NCBI GenBank assembly: GCA_002083595.1 | Contig: MSXT01000062.1 | Coordinates: 1 to 35,371, forward strand | Origin: Proteobacteria bacterium ST_bin16 | GTDB lineage: Bacteria > Pseudomonadota > Gammaproteobacteria > Burkholderiales > Nitrosomonadaceae | Direction: 5' to 3' | DNA: 35,371 bases | Shown: in pieces, positions 26,486 to 34,410 of the stretch | Layout: every line of letters starts with the position of its first letter | Position numbering within the stretch: position 1 is the stretch's first letter | Program-made: the position numbers and the translations under genes | Notes under the pieces: generated by a model | Told to the model about the DNA's origin: nothing | Seen by the model: the letters and a program-made list of their open reading frames with translations, nothing else | Databases searched by the model: none

Positions 26486-26986
26486 ATGGTACGTCAATTT
26501 AATGGTGTAATGAAAGCCGCAGCGCTTATTTTCCTTCTATTTCTGCTTATTCCATTAACTGGGTGGTCAAAAGAAGCAATACCTGTCGCGGAAAATCCTG
26601 AGGTCGAAAAAAGGATGCTGCTGCTGACGGAAAATTTACGTTGCTTGGTTTGTCAAAATGAGACCATTGCGGATTCCCGCGCAGATTTTTCAAACGATAT
26701 CAGACGTGAAATTCGTGAGCAGATAAAAGCTAATAAAACCGATCAGGAAATTATCCAGTTTCTGGTAGATCGATATGGAGATTTTGTTCTTTATGATCCA
26801 CCCATCAAACCCACCACATTCCTGCTATGGTTTGGTCCGGTTATTTTGTTCGTGATTGGATTGGGTTCACTGATTGTTTATTTAAGACGCCGACGTTTAC
26901 AAATAGAAGATGTGTCGCTTTCGCAAGCACAGCTTGAAGAAGCGGAAGCGTTACTGAATGAAGATAAAAAAGGTAAAAACGTATGA
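26486..26986 (+). CDS. ccmH: Cytochrome c maturation thioredox protein CcmH
   Basis: The 166-residue protein has a signal or anchor segment (about 8-25), the LRCLVCQNETIADS motif with redox Cys53 and Cys56, a three-helix domain ending DRYGDFVLYDPP, and a C-terminal membrane helix (about 113-132). It works with CcmG and CcmI in reducing and presenting apocytochromes. Its end overlaps ccmI by four bases. The N-terminal CcmH and C-terminal CcmI functions are separate genes here, unlike the fused E. coli CcmH. Confidence 0.95.
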   Translation: MVRQFNGVMKAAALIFLLFLLIPLTGWSKEAIPVAENPEVEKRMLLLTENLRCLVCQNETIADSRADFSNDIRREIREQIKANKTDQEIIQFLVDRYGDFVLYDPPIKPTTFLLWFGPVILFVIGLGSLIVYLRRRRLQIEDVSLSQAQLEEAEALLNEDKKGKNV

Positions 26987-28314
26987 CGGCTTTTTGGGTT
27001 ATTTCTGGGATTTTTATTGTTACCGCACTGTTGTTCATTATCCCAACGCTGCTGCGAAGCAGGGACAATCAGCTTAAAAATTTAGAGCATGATGCTGTCA
27101 ACATTACCGTGTACCGCGATCAAATTGCCGAACTTGATCGCGACTTGGAAAACGATATTCTCAGCCGGGAACAGTACGACAAAAGCAAGCAGGAGCTGCA
27201 ACAGCGGATGCTGCAGGATGTGACTGAGCGCGATAAACTGGTGATAGGGAAAAATAAGAAAATCCGCAATATCGTGTTGTCGACTTTTATTGCATTAACG
27301 CTGCCATTGGCGGCTATCAGCTTGTATCTTGTGATCGGCGATACACGTGGTTTGCTGCCGCAAGCGCAACTTGCCAATGCAACCCAGCAAATGAATCGCG
27401 ATGGTGGAAACGCTCCGTCAGGTCACGATAATTTCTCATCCGTATTGGATAATTTGATTGCACGGCTGAATAACAATCCGGAAGATATCGAAGGCTGGAT
27501 TATGCTGGGTCGTACTTATGCGATTATGGGGCAATACGCGGAAGCCGGCAATACCTATGCCAAACTGGTGGAATTGATTCCCGACAGTCCGCAGATATTG
27601 AGTGATTATGCCGATGTTCTGGCAATGAAAAATCAAGGTAGTTTATCGGGTAAACCGGCCGAATTGATTTACGAAGCATTGCGCATTGATCCTAAATATC
27701 CTAAAGCACTGGCTTTAGCAGGTACGATTGAATTCGAACAAGAAAGATATGCGCAAGCAGCGGAATATTGGGAAAAATTGCTGAAAGGAATTCCTGCGGA
27801 TTCTCCATTAGCACAATCAGTGAAGGACAGTATTGCCGAAGCTAAATTACTGGCTTCAGGTGGCAAACCCGCCGCGCCGGAACAACCGGTTAAAGTTGCA
27901 GAATCGAAACAAGAAGACAGCGCACAACCTGCGGAGAAAGCTGTGAGTTCTGATTCGCCTGCTGCAACATCGCTTTCAGTGTCCGGTCAGGTATCGATTA
28001 GCAGTGATCTGGCAACGAAAGTTTCGGCGAATGACACTTTGTTCATTTACGCTCGAGCCAAATCGGGTCCGAAAATGCCACTGGCCATTTTGCGGTTGAA
28101 AGCCAGCGATCTTCCGGCCACATTCACGTTGACGGATGATATGGCGATGACGCCAACCATGAAAATGTCGAGCTTTCCGGAAGTCGTGATCGAAGCCAGA
28201 ATTTCGAAATCTGGCCAGGCTTTCACAGCCAGCGGAGATTTGCAAGGGTTTAGCGAACCGGTCAAGCTCGGTCACAATAATATAGCGATCGTGATCAATA
28301 AACAGGTACCATAA
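26983..28314 (+). CDS. ccmI: Apocytochrome c chaperone CcmI (CycH) with TPR repeats
   Basis: A 443-residue protein that binds the C-terminus of apocytochromes c. N-terminal membrane helix (about 2-22), a cytoplasmic coiled-coil loop with YRDQIAELDRDLENDILS, a second helix (about 98-118), then a periplasmic region with tetratricopeptide-like repeats (about 145-275; EGWIMLGRTYAIMGQYAEA). A Pro/Ala/Ser linker and a C-terminal beta-rich domain (about 325-443) complete it. Last ccm gene of the set; bcp follows three bases after the stop. Confidence 0.93.
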   Translation: MTAFWVISGIFIVTALLFIIPTLLRSRDNQLKNLEHDAVNITVYRDQIAELDRDLENDILSREQYDKSKQELQQRMLQDVTERDKLVIGKNKKIRNIVLSTFIALTLPLAAISLYLVIGDTRGLLPQAQLANATQQMNRDGGNAPSGHDNFSSVLDNLIARLNNNPEDIEGWIMLGRTYAIMGQYAEAGNTYAKLVELIPDSPQILSDYADVLAMKNQGSLSGKPAELIYEALRIDPKYPKALALAGTIEFEQERYAQAAEYWEKLLKGIPADSPLAQSVKDSIAEAKLLASGGKPAAPEQPVKVAESKQEDSAQPAEKAVSSDSPAATSLSVSGQVSISSDLATKVSANDTLFIYARAKSGPKMPLAILRLKASDLPATFTLTDDMAMTPTMKMSSFPEVVIEARISKSGQAFTASGDLQGFSEPVKLGHNNIAIVINKQVP

Positions 28315-28317
28315 AAA

Positions 28318-28785
28318 ATGCTCGCAATCAATCATCCGGTTGAAGATTTTTCCTTGCCTTCGACTGATAATGCGGTGTTTTCATTGTCAGCGAATGCGGG
28401 CAAGCATCTGATTATTTATTTTTATCCCAAAGACGATACGCCGGGATGCACCCTGGAAGGCCAGGATTTTCGCGATCACCTGCATGAGTTTACGGAGAAA
28501 AATTGCATTGTGGTAGGCGTTTCACGCGATAATCTCAAATCACATCAGTGTTTCAAGGAAAAAATGCAATTTCCTTTTGAATTGCTGAGCGATGAAGATG
28601 AAACGATCTGCAATCTTTTTGGCGTCATGAAAATGAAAAATATGTATGGCAAACAAGTTCGCGGCATTGAACGCAGTACATTTGTCATCGATGCGCAAGG
28701 GATTTTAAGAAAGGAATGGCGCGGCGTGAAAGTGCCGGGCCACGTTCAAGAAGTTCTGGATTTTGTCACTACACTCAATCAATAG
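28318..28785 (+). CDS. bcp: Thiol peroxidase, Bcp/PrxQ-type peroxiredoxin
   Basis: Reduces hydrogen and organic peroxides in the cytoplasm using thioredoxin. The 155 residues match the family length, with peroxidatic Cys44 in YPKDDTPGCTLEGQDF. The resolving Cys five residues later in E. coli Bcp is replaced by Gln, so another Cys or an outside thiol must serve. It lies three bases after ccmI and is probably co-transcribed with the ccm genes. Confidence 0.93.
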   Translation: MLAINHPVEDFSLPSTDNAVFSLSANAGKHLIIYFYPKDDTPGCTLEGQDFRDHLHEFTEKNCIVVGVSRDNLKSHQCFKEKMQFPFELLSDEDETICNLFGVMKMKNMYGKQVRGIERSTFVIDAQGILRKEWRGVKVPGHVQEVLDFVTTLNQ

Positions 28786-28799
28786 CTTTTCTGGTTAAT

Positions 28800-28838
28800 A
28801 ATAGAAGATATCATCACTGTTTCTTTCTCTTCTATTTT
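28800..28838 (+). terminator. Inverted repeat after bcp, possible terminator
   Basis: AATAGAAGA (28800-28808) and TCTTCTATT (28828-28836) form a perfect nine-pair stem with a 19-base loop, 14 bases after the bcp stop and followed by TT. The stem is A+T-rich and the T run is short, so termination of the ccm-bcp unit is possible but not certain. Confidence 0.35.
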
Positions 28839-28899
28839 CGGACCTGCGTAGTTGTTCTACATCACAGAGTAGTTATATGATTTGCCTGAATCATATTTT

Positions 28900-28923
28900 A
28901 TGAAAATGGCACAACATAAATGA
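28900..28923 (+). CDS. Seven-codon ORF whose stop overlaps the dha kinase start
   Basis: Reads MKMAQHK then TGA, the stop sharing bases with ATG 28920 (ATGA). No Shine-Dalgarno is visible for either start. It may be chance, or a leader that couples translation into the kinase gene. Confidence 0.15.
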   Translation: MKMAQHK

Positions 28924-30662
28924 CTTACTTATTCAATAATCCGACACAGTTCGCTGACGAACTGGTCGAAGGCTTTGCCGCCGCGCACCGGAATACAATA
29001 CAACGTGTCAATGGCGGCGTAATTCGCCGGCACAAAACCAAGCCGGGGCAAGTGGTTATGGTCATCGGCGGCGGATCGGGTCATTACCCCGCTTTTGGCG
29101 GCTTTGTCGGTCAAGGATTAGCGCACGGCGCCGCGCTTGGAAACGTGTTTGCCGCGCCGTCGGCACAACAGATCTGCCAGGTTGCACAAGCGGTGGATGC
29201 GGGCGGTGGTATTTTGTTTTGCTACGCCAATTACGCGGGTGACGTACTCAACTTCGAACAAGCGCAAGTGCAGCTCCGCACACAGGGTATCGATGTGCGG
29301 TCGGTGGTGGTGACCGACGACATTGCATCGGCTGCGTTCGCTGAGCAACATAAGCGTCGCGGTATTGCTGGTACGCTGGCGGTGTTCAAAGCTGCTGCTG
29401 TTGCTGCCGATGCGGGTAAGCCGCTTGATGAAGTGGTTCGCATTGCTACGGAAGCCAATGACCGCGTGCGCTCGCTGGGTGTCGCATTTTCCGGCTGCAC
29501 GTTGCCCGGCGCTAATAGACCGTTGTTTGAAGTGGCCAATGGAAAAATGGAAGTCGGTATGGGCATCCACGGCGAGCACGGTTTGTACCGCGTCGATGCA
29601 CCTTCTGCTGATGGTCTGGCGGAAATGCTGGTGGATAAACTGCTCGCCGAAACTCCGCTGTCGATTGGCAGTCTTTCCGGCGCACGTGTGGGCGTGATCC
29701 TGAACGGTCTGGGTGCGGTGAAGTACGAAGAGCTGTTTGTTATTTACCGCAAAATTGACCAGTTGCTAACCAAGCACGGATTGATCATCGTCGAGCCGGT
29801 GGTGGATGAGTTGATTACCAGCTTCGATATGGCAGGCGTTTCACTGACGTTGTTCTGGCTTAATGATGAACTCGAGCAGACCTGGATTGCCCCAGCGGAT
29901 ACACCCGCGTTTCATCGTGGCAATATCACACCGGCCGTTCAATTCGAAGAAAATATCGCCGTAGCTGTTCAGCCTATTCATAAAAAGCAGCCGTTGAAAA
30001 TCGGATCGGCTGATTCGCAAGCTGCTGCAAAAGTCGTGTTAACCGCACTTGAAGCTGCTCGAGATGTGATTGAACTGCATCAGGAAGCGCTCGGCCGTTT
30101 GGATGCTATTGCGGGAGACGGAGATCACGGCATCGGCATGCAGCGCGGACTTACCGCCGCTGTTGACGCGGCCAGAGCGGCATTGGATACCCAAGCTGGT
30201 GCAGGCACCATGCTGACAGCCGCCGGAGATGCTTGGTCCGACCGGGCAGGGGGCACATCCGGCATGTTGTGGGGTGTCATTCTACGCAACCTTGGCTATG
30301 CCTTTGGTGATGAAATCAAACCGGACGCTGCTATGCTTGCAATGGGTGTATCAAACGCACTGGAAGCAGTTGTCAGTTTGGGTAAAGCGCAATTGAACGA
30401 CAAAACCTTGGTCGACGTGCTGTATCCATTCTCCGCAGCCTTGACTCGAAGCGCCGCACGAGGTTTTTCAACCACTGAAGCCTGGACAGCGGCTGCGGAA
30501 ATTGCCGGACAATCCGCTGAAGCTACCAAAAATCTCGCTCCAAAAATAGGCCGTGCGCGCCCGCATGCGGACAAAAGCATCGGTAGTCCCGATCCGGGGG
30601 CGGTTTCGATGGCGTTGATTGTTGATGCGATGGGACGAATTATTAGAAGGCAATGCGCCTAG
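28920..30662 (+). CDS. Fused DhaK-DhaL dihydroxyacetone-type kinase (ATP-dependent)
   Basis: A single 580-residue protein joining a DhaK-like substrate-binding domain (about 1-340) to a DhaL-like ATP-binding domain (about 375-580). DhaK features: GGGSGHYPAFGG (His55), AGDVLNF (Asp108), and GMGIHGEHG with His217, which forms the hemiaminal with the keto substrate in this family. DhaL features: AIAGDGDHGIGMQRG (metal-binding Asp residues) and GTSGMLWG. The fused form uses ATP rather than a PTS phosphoryl donor. The substrate may be dihydroxyacetone or a four-carbon ketose such as erythrulose; the sequence does not decide. A degenerate copy of its last 40 codons occurs at 34694-34819. Confidence 0.88.
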   Translation: MTYLFNNPTQFADELVEGFAAAHRNTIQRVNGGVIRRHKTKPGQVVMVIGGGSGHYPAFGGFVGQGLAHGAALGNVFAAPSAQQICQVAQAVDAGGGILFCYANYAGDVLNFEQAQVQLRTQGIDVRSVVVTDDIASAAFAEQHKRRGIAGTLAVFKAAAVAADAGKPLDEVVRIATEANDRVRSLGVAFSGCTLPGANRPLFEVANGKMEVGMGIHGEHGLYRVDAPSADGLAEMLVDKLLAETPLSIGSLSGARVGVILNGLGAVKYEELFVIYRKIDQLLTKHGLIIVEPVVDELITSFDMAGVSLTLFWLNDELEQTWIAPADTPAFHRGNITPAVQFEENIAVAVQPIHKKQPLKIGSADSQAAAKVVLTALEAARDVIELHQEALGRLDAIAGDGDHGIGMQRGLTAAVDAARAALDTQAGAGTMLTAAGDAWSDRAGGTSGMLWGVILRNLGYAFGDEIKPDAAMLAMGVSNALEAVVSLGKAQLNDKTLVDVLYPFSAALTRSAARGFSTTEAWTAAAEIAGQSAEATKNLAPKIGRARPHADKSIGSPDPGAVSMALIVDAMGRIIRRQCA

Positions 30663-30992
30663 CTGGTAATTGATCATGGCATTTTAAATTCATTCTGAGT
30701 GTTGTGATTTATGTACGATTCTTTCGGATTTGCCGAGCCTTAAGAAAAATTACGCGAATGTCCTATTGAACAGATTGAAGAAACTGACTTGAATGCGGTG
30801 AATGCTATGGGATTTATCACAGAATTACGCAACCTTTGGGGCTATACTTTCCATCCTGCATTGTATTCTGGAATGATTTCGAGAATGCATGCATATCCAG
30901 GAATTTCCGGCCGGTAAAAAAACGGAAACTTCTCAACAGAAAGAATGGCATGATCCGTTTGTGCCTTATCGATAAATCAATTGGAGAATGTA
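30663..30992. other. Gap between the dha kinase and the peroxidase, with a possible decayed ORF
   Basis: From ATG 30711 one frame is open to 30917 apart from a single TAA at 30741-30743; the second part reads in a protein-like way (for example FITELRNLWGYTFHPALY). No family recognised. It may be a broken short gene or chance. Its end leads into the peroxidase ribosome-binding site. Confidence 0.3.
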
Positions 30993-32507
30993 ATGACACG
31001 ACACGGTTCTTATAAATTGGGCGGTGATAACCCTCCCAAATCGACCTATTACGAGCAAGGCAAATTTGGCCGGATGTTTCCATCATTACCGCCATTTGCC
31101 ACGGATAACAAGCAAATAAGAGACGCGCTAAAAGAGTTAGGCAAAAAAGGCGGCATCATGGATGCGAAAGAAAGCATGGATGTTACGGCGAATCCGAATC
31201 TTGCCCGCGAATTGATCGTGAATCCCGCATTAAATGCCAGTAACCCGAATAATCCCAATCTTTCAGCCGGCATGACTTTTTTGGGACAGTTTCTTGATCA
31301 CGACATTACTTTCGATCCGACATCGAGTCTGGAGCGGCAATCGGATCCGGAATCGATCCAAAACTTCCGGACGCCGCTGTTTGAGCTCGATAGCATGTAC
31401 GGATCGGGACCGGGGGCTTCTCCGCATCTGTACGATCAAAGCCCGGGAGGAGAGGGTATCAAGTTTTATATCGAAGAAATTCCCGGTGCTGCGGCAGTTT
31501 CCTCGGGTGGATTTGCCCGTTTCGATTTACCGCGCAACAACCAGGGAACTGCGCTATTGGGCGATCCGCGCAATGATGAAAATTTGATCGTTTCCCAATT
31601 GCATCTTGCGATGTTGCGGTTCCACAATGCGGCCGTCGATTATGTCAAAGCGGAGTTTGGTCTTACCGATCCGGGCGAAGTTTTTACAGAAGCGCAACGG
31701 TTGGTTCGCTGGCATTATCAATGGATTATTGTCCACGAATTTCTGGAGAAAACGGTTGGCAAACCGCTGGTTGACGATATTTTGAACAATGGGCGTAAGT
31801 TTTATAAATGGCGCAACCAGCCCTATATTCCCGTTGAATTTGCCGCGGCTGCCTATCGTTTCGGGCATTCGCAGGTTCGTCCGTCTTACCGCTCCAATTT
31901 CGGACCCACGCCATCCGATCTCAATTCGCAAGTATTCAAATTGATTTTCAATGACAACCTGCCCGACGGACCGGATCCGGATGACTTACGCGGCGGAAAA
32001 CGGGCGCCGTCTCGCTTCATCGATTGGCAGACATTTTTTGATTTTGGCGACGGTAACATGCGGCCCAATAAAAAAATCGATACAAAGCTTTCAACGGTGT
32101 TATTCGATTTGCCGGGTGTGCACGGCGAGTTCCAATCGCTGGCGCAGCTTAATTTATTGCGAGGTTTGACTTTCAGCCTGCCTTCGGGGCAAAGCATCGC
32201 CAAAGCGATGAATTTACCGGTGCTGGATGCAACGGATCTTGCCGATCTCGTTGATCTCAAATTGCATCTGCGGACACCGCTGTGGTTTTATATCTTGCGT
32301 GAAGCGGAAGTGAAGCAAAATGGAGAACGGCTCGGGCCGGTCGGCGGACGCATCGTTGCCGAGGTATTTATCGGTTTGCTGCAAGGCGACCCGATGTCTT
32401 ACCTGAAGCAGGATCCTGAGTGGACGCCGACGTTGCCCAGCGCGGTTGCCGATACCTTCAGAATGACCGATTTATTGAAGTTCGCAGGCATTGTTGCGCC
32501 GCTATGA
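30993..32507 (+). CDS. Animal-type haem peroxidase family protein
   Basis: About 504 residues of the An_peroxidase superfamily (myeloperoxidase/peroxidasin-like fold). Key residues are visible: distal His103 in GQFLDHDITFDP with the adjacent Ca-binding Asp, catalytic Arg193 in LLGDPRNDENLIVSQLH, and proximal haem-ligand His292 in YRFGHSQVRPSY. No signal peptide is evident, so it is cytoplasmic or exported by an unusual route. GGAG at 30983-30986 sets the start at ATG 30993; a TTG four codons earlier is an alternative. Bacterial members are scattered and their substrates mostly unknown. It borders the repeat-rich accessory patch. Confidence 0.88.
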   Translation: MTRHGSYKLGGDNPPKSTYYEQGKFGRMFPSLPPFATDNKQIRDALKELGKKGGIMDAKESMDVTANPNLARELIVNPALNASNPNNPNLSAGMTFLGQFLDHDITFDPTSSLERQSDPESIQNFRTPLFELDSMYGSGPGASPHLYDQSPGGEGIKFYIEEIPGAAAVSSGGFARFDLPRNNQGTALLGDPRNDENLIVSQLHLAMLRFHNAAVDYVKAEFGLTDPGEVFTEAQRLVRWHYQWIIVHEFLEKTVGKPLVDDILNNGRKFYKWRNQPYIPVEFAAAAYRFGHSQVRPSYRSNFGPTPSDLNSQVFKLIFNDNLPDGPDPDDLRGGKRAPSRFIDWQTFFDFGDGNMRPNKKIDTKLSTVLFDLPGVHGEFQSLAQLNLLRGLTFSLPSGQSIAKAMNLPVLDATDLADLVDLKLHLRTPLWFYILREAEVKQNGERLGPVGGRIVAEVFIGLLQGDPMSYLKQDPEWTPTLPSAVADTFRMTDLLKFAGIVAPL

Positions 32508-32518
32508 TGTAGAGTACT

Positions 32519-32544
32519 GGTGGATGGCGCTGCGCTTATCCACC
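32519..32544. repeat. REP-like palindrome (GGTGGAT/ATCCACC)
   Basis: GGTGGAT 32519-32525 and ATCCACC 32538-32544 form a perfect stem around GGCGCTGCGCTT, 11 bases after the peroxidase stop. The sequence has the look of a dispersed palindromic element; it may also act as a terminator-like hairpin, but no T run follows. Confidence 0.6.
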
Positions 32545-32561
32545 CTTGCTGTCGCACACAC

Positions 32562-32665
32562 CGTCATTCCCGCGGAGGCGGGAATCCATAAAAGGCAATG
32601 ACTGAATGCCGAATGAGCACGGTTAACAAAACTGATGCGCCTTCTGGTGTCGGCGCATCCTACTG
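32562..32665. repeat. Composite palindromic repeat, copy A
   Basis: A 104-base element with two hairpins: ATTCCCGC 32566-32573 with GCGGGAAT 32578-32585, and GATGCGCC 32634-32641 with GGCGCATC 32652-32659. By eye, copy B (33390-33493) is the same length without gaps and matches at about 89 of 104 positions. The two copies, in the same orientation, bracket the toxin-antitoxin genes. Confidence 0.85.
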
Positions 32666-32679
32666 TACTGTTGGAGAAA

Positions 32680-32708
32680 TTGACAACAAATTCGGGTGTT
32701 GTCATAAT
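32680..32708 (+). promoter_or_regulatory. Promoter and overlapping operator palindrome of the TA operon
   Basis: TTGACA (32680-32685), a 17-base spacer and CATAAT (32703-32708) give a near-consensus promoter. A perfect inverted repeat TGACAACA (32681-32688) / TGTTGTCA (32697-32704) occupies the -35 and spacer, the position of an operator for autorepression. The toxin ATG at 32716 begins seven bases after the -10, so the mRNA would be almost leaderless. Confidence 0.7.
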
Positions 32709-32715
32709 CCCCAAC

Positions 32716-33012
32716 ATGAAGCCTATCGAGCTATTGCGACAGCGCATTGTGTTTTCCGAGAATCAATTTGCCGAGCTTGTACTTTGGCGGCTTGCACAAC
32801 CGCTAATGGAATCCAGACATTCGTTCAAGTATCGGCTTGCCTACGTAGTAAATGGGAAGTGCGTGCTGCGCTATGACAATGAAGCCGGAAAAGGCGATCA
32901 CTGTCATTGGGACAATCAGGAAATCAAATACGAATTTACAACTCCGGAGCAATTGCTGGCCGATTTTCAACAAGATATTGAGAGGTGGAATCATGAAAAC
33001 AGTTGTTCTTGA
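32716..33012 (+). CDS. TumE-family toxin (DUF6516)
   Basis: A 98-residue protein that looks like the TumE/DUF6516 toxins of type II toxin-antitoxin systems: FKYRLAYVVNGKCVLRYDNEAGKGDHCHWD, then YEFTTPEQLLADFQQDIERW. Earlier in-frame starts (such as 32635) lie inside the palindromic repeat and upstream of the promoter, so ATG 32716 is chosen. It precedes and overlaps the antitoxin by 20 bases, toxin first. Promoter and operator are directly upstream. The family assignment is from recall of its pattern; the molecular target is not shown by the sequence. Confidence 0.75.
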   Translation: MKPIELLRQRIVFSENQFAELVLWRLAQPLMESRHSFKYRLAYVVNGKCVLRYDNEAGKGDHCHWDNQEIKYEFTTPEQLLADFQQDIERWNHENSCS

Positions 33013-33340
33013 TGTACGCAATCCGAAGGAAGTAATGACCGGTTTCTCGCGTGCCTGGAATTTGGATCAAGCACAGGAAACAGATCATATCAGCTTCGCG
33101 TCGCCCGAATTATTGTGGAAAGTGTTGACCGCGAAACGCTGGGAACTCCTGAAAGCGCTTTGCGGCGCGGGCCCCATATCCATTCGCGAAGCCGCGCGGC
33201 GGGTGGCACGCGATGTCAAAGGCGTGCACGGTGACGTGACGGCATTGCTGGAGGCGGGATTGCTCAATCGTACTGAGAGTGGTGCGATTGAATTTCCTTA
33301 TGAGGCGATCAAAGTGGAGTTTTTATTGCAGGCGGCTTGA
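32993..33340 (+). CDS. TumA-like antitoxin, winged helix-turn-helix DNA-binding protein
   Basis: About 115 residues with an HTH region (WELLKALCGAGPISIREAAR, then DVKGVHGDVTALLEAGLL) resembling MarR/ArsR-like winged helices of the HVO_A0114 group found with TumE toxins. GAGGTGG before ATG 32993 is a good ribosome-binding site, and the start overlaps the toxin stop. It probably neutralises the toxin and, alone or with it, binds the 32681-32704 palindrome; that is inference from toxin-antitoxin biology. Confidence 0.78.
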   Translation: MKTVVLDVRNPKEVMTGFSRAWNLDQAQETDHISFASPELLWKVLTAKRWELLKALCGAGPISIREAARRVARDVKGVHGDVTALLEAGLLNRTESGAIEFPYEAIKVEFLLQAA

Positions 33341-33389
33341 TGGGAATGTTGAAGCTCTTGATGTCACCTCATTGACCTACCGCGCCCAT

Positions 33390-33493
33390 CGTCATTCCCG
33401 CGAAGGCAGGAATCTATAATATGCAACGATTGAATGTCGGATGAGCACGATTCACAAGATTGATGCGCCTTCTGGCGTCGGCACATCCTACTG
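33390..33493. repeat. Composite palindromic repeat, copy B
   Basis: Second copy of the 104-base element, in the same orientation as copy A. Both hairpins are present with one mismatch each: ATTCCCGC 33394-33401 with GCAGGAAT 33406-33413, and GATGCGCC 33462-33469 with GGCACATC 33480-33487. It ends two bases before the stop codon of the minus-strand nuclease gene. Confidence 0.85.
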
Positions 33494-33495
33494 CG

Positions 33496-34398
33496 CTAAT
33501 TTTTCTCTTGTGCTGCTTCTGCTAGTGTTCGTTCTTCAATTTCCAGAAAAAGTCCTACAATCACTGGAGGTTTATCGTCAGGTACCTCGATAAAGCTTTC
33601 ATCGAACTGCATATCTTCATTTTTAACAGTAATATGTAGAGGGTAAATTAAGTTTCGTATGTGATCACGGAGCTGAGAATACTCTTCAGGAGTTACATAT
33701 TTCAGAAAATACTTCCTTGTAATACTTAACAAAGTAAAAGAAAAAGCACCGCAAGGTACCCATACATCGGCAATCATATAATGTAAATTTGGTCGATAAA
33801 TATCTTGCTTTACTCCAATTACTGAGCTTGCTTCTAGGGAATCAATACATTTGTTGAGATACTCTAAATTATGAATCGTTGTTTTACCTTCATCATCTGA
33901 AAATAAGCCATTCATTGAGATTTGAAGATCTGTGTTGCGATTTTTTGATGCTAATGCTTCATTCACGATTAATTGGAAGCTTGATTCGTAGTGATTGATT
34001 TTTCGTATGTAAACAATCGGAATCTGAATTTCTGTTGTCCATTTGTCAGATTTGATATCCTCTATCGTGACCAATTCAATCCCAAGTGCAAGTGCATACT
34101 TATGATTGCTTCTAGCGAAACCAGAAGTACAAAGCAAAAAACCCTTAGACGCTTGAACATCTTTAATCACGGCTGAGAATTCTCCTAAAACTTTAATATC
34201 TACAGGTTTTTTCCAATCTTTACATTGAACGATATAGAGAAGTTGCTGAGATTCAACAGTAATCTTGATGGATACATCGATTTCGCGGTCAAGGTCACTT
34301 AATGATCCATGAATATAATCATTTTTTGTTACTGTAGCATTTGGAAATAATTGCCTAAATTTTTCATATGCAAACTGCTCGTATTCACTACCTCTCAT
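33496..34398 (-). CDS. Mrr-like restriction-endonuclease-fold protein
   Basis: A 300-residue protein with an N-terminal nuclease domain of the Mrr_cat type: EYEQFAYEKFRQLFP, then REIDVSI (Asp41), YIVQCKDWKKPVD (Gln58-x-Lys60) and KGFLLCTSGFARSNHKYA. This is the D-QxK variant of the PD-(D/E)xK site. The remaining ~180 residues are unrecognised. The gene is clearly more A+T-rich than its neighbours, a sign of transfer. It is alone, without methyltransferase or ATPase partners, between repeat copy B and two gene remnants. A role in defence is inferred only from the fold and setting. Confidence 0.75.
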   Translation of the reverse strand: MRGSEYEQFAYEKFRQLFPNATVTKNDYIHGSLSDLDREIDVSIKITVESQQLLYIVQCKDWKKPVDIKVLGEFSAVIKDVQASKGFLLCTSGFARSNHKYALALGIELVTIEDIKSDKWTTEIQIPIVYIRKINHYESSFQLIVNEALASKNRNTDLQISMNGLFSDDEGKTTIHNLEYLNKCIDSLEASSVIGVKQDIYRPNLHYMIADVWVPCGAFSFTLLSITRKYFLKYVTPEEYSQLRDHIRNLIYPLHITVKNEDMQFDESFIEVPDDKPPVIVGLFLEIEERTLAEAAQEKN

Positions 34399-34410
34399 GT
34401 ATCTAATTAC

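Noticed and set aside
32635..32715. Extended N-terminus of the toxin from ATG 32635
   Set aside because: This stretch translates the palindromic repeat and the promoter; family similarity starts at ATG 32716.
32852..32992. Extended N-terminus of the antitoxin from ATG 32852
   Set aside because: It overlaps most of the toxin gene in another frame; the good ribosome-binding site and the family-like start are at 32993.
32519..33493. CRISPR array from the repeated palindromes
   Set aside because: Only two full copies, more than 700 bases apart with genes between them; no regular short spacers.
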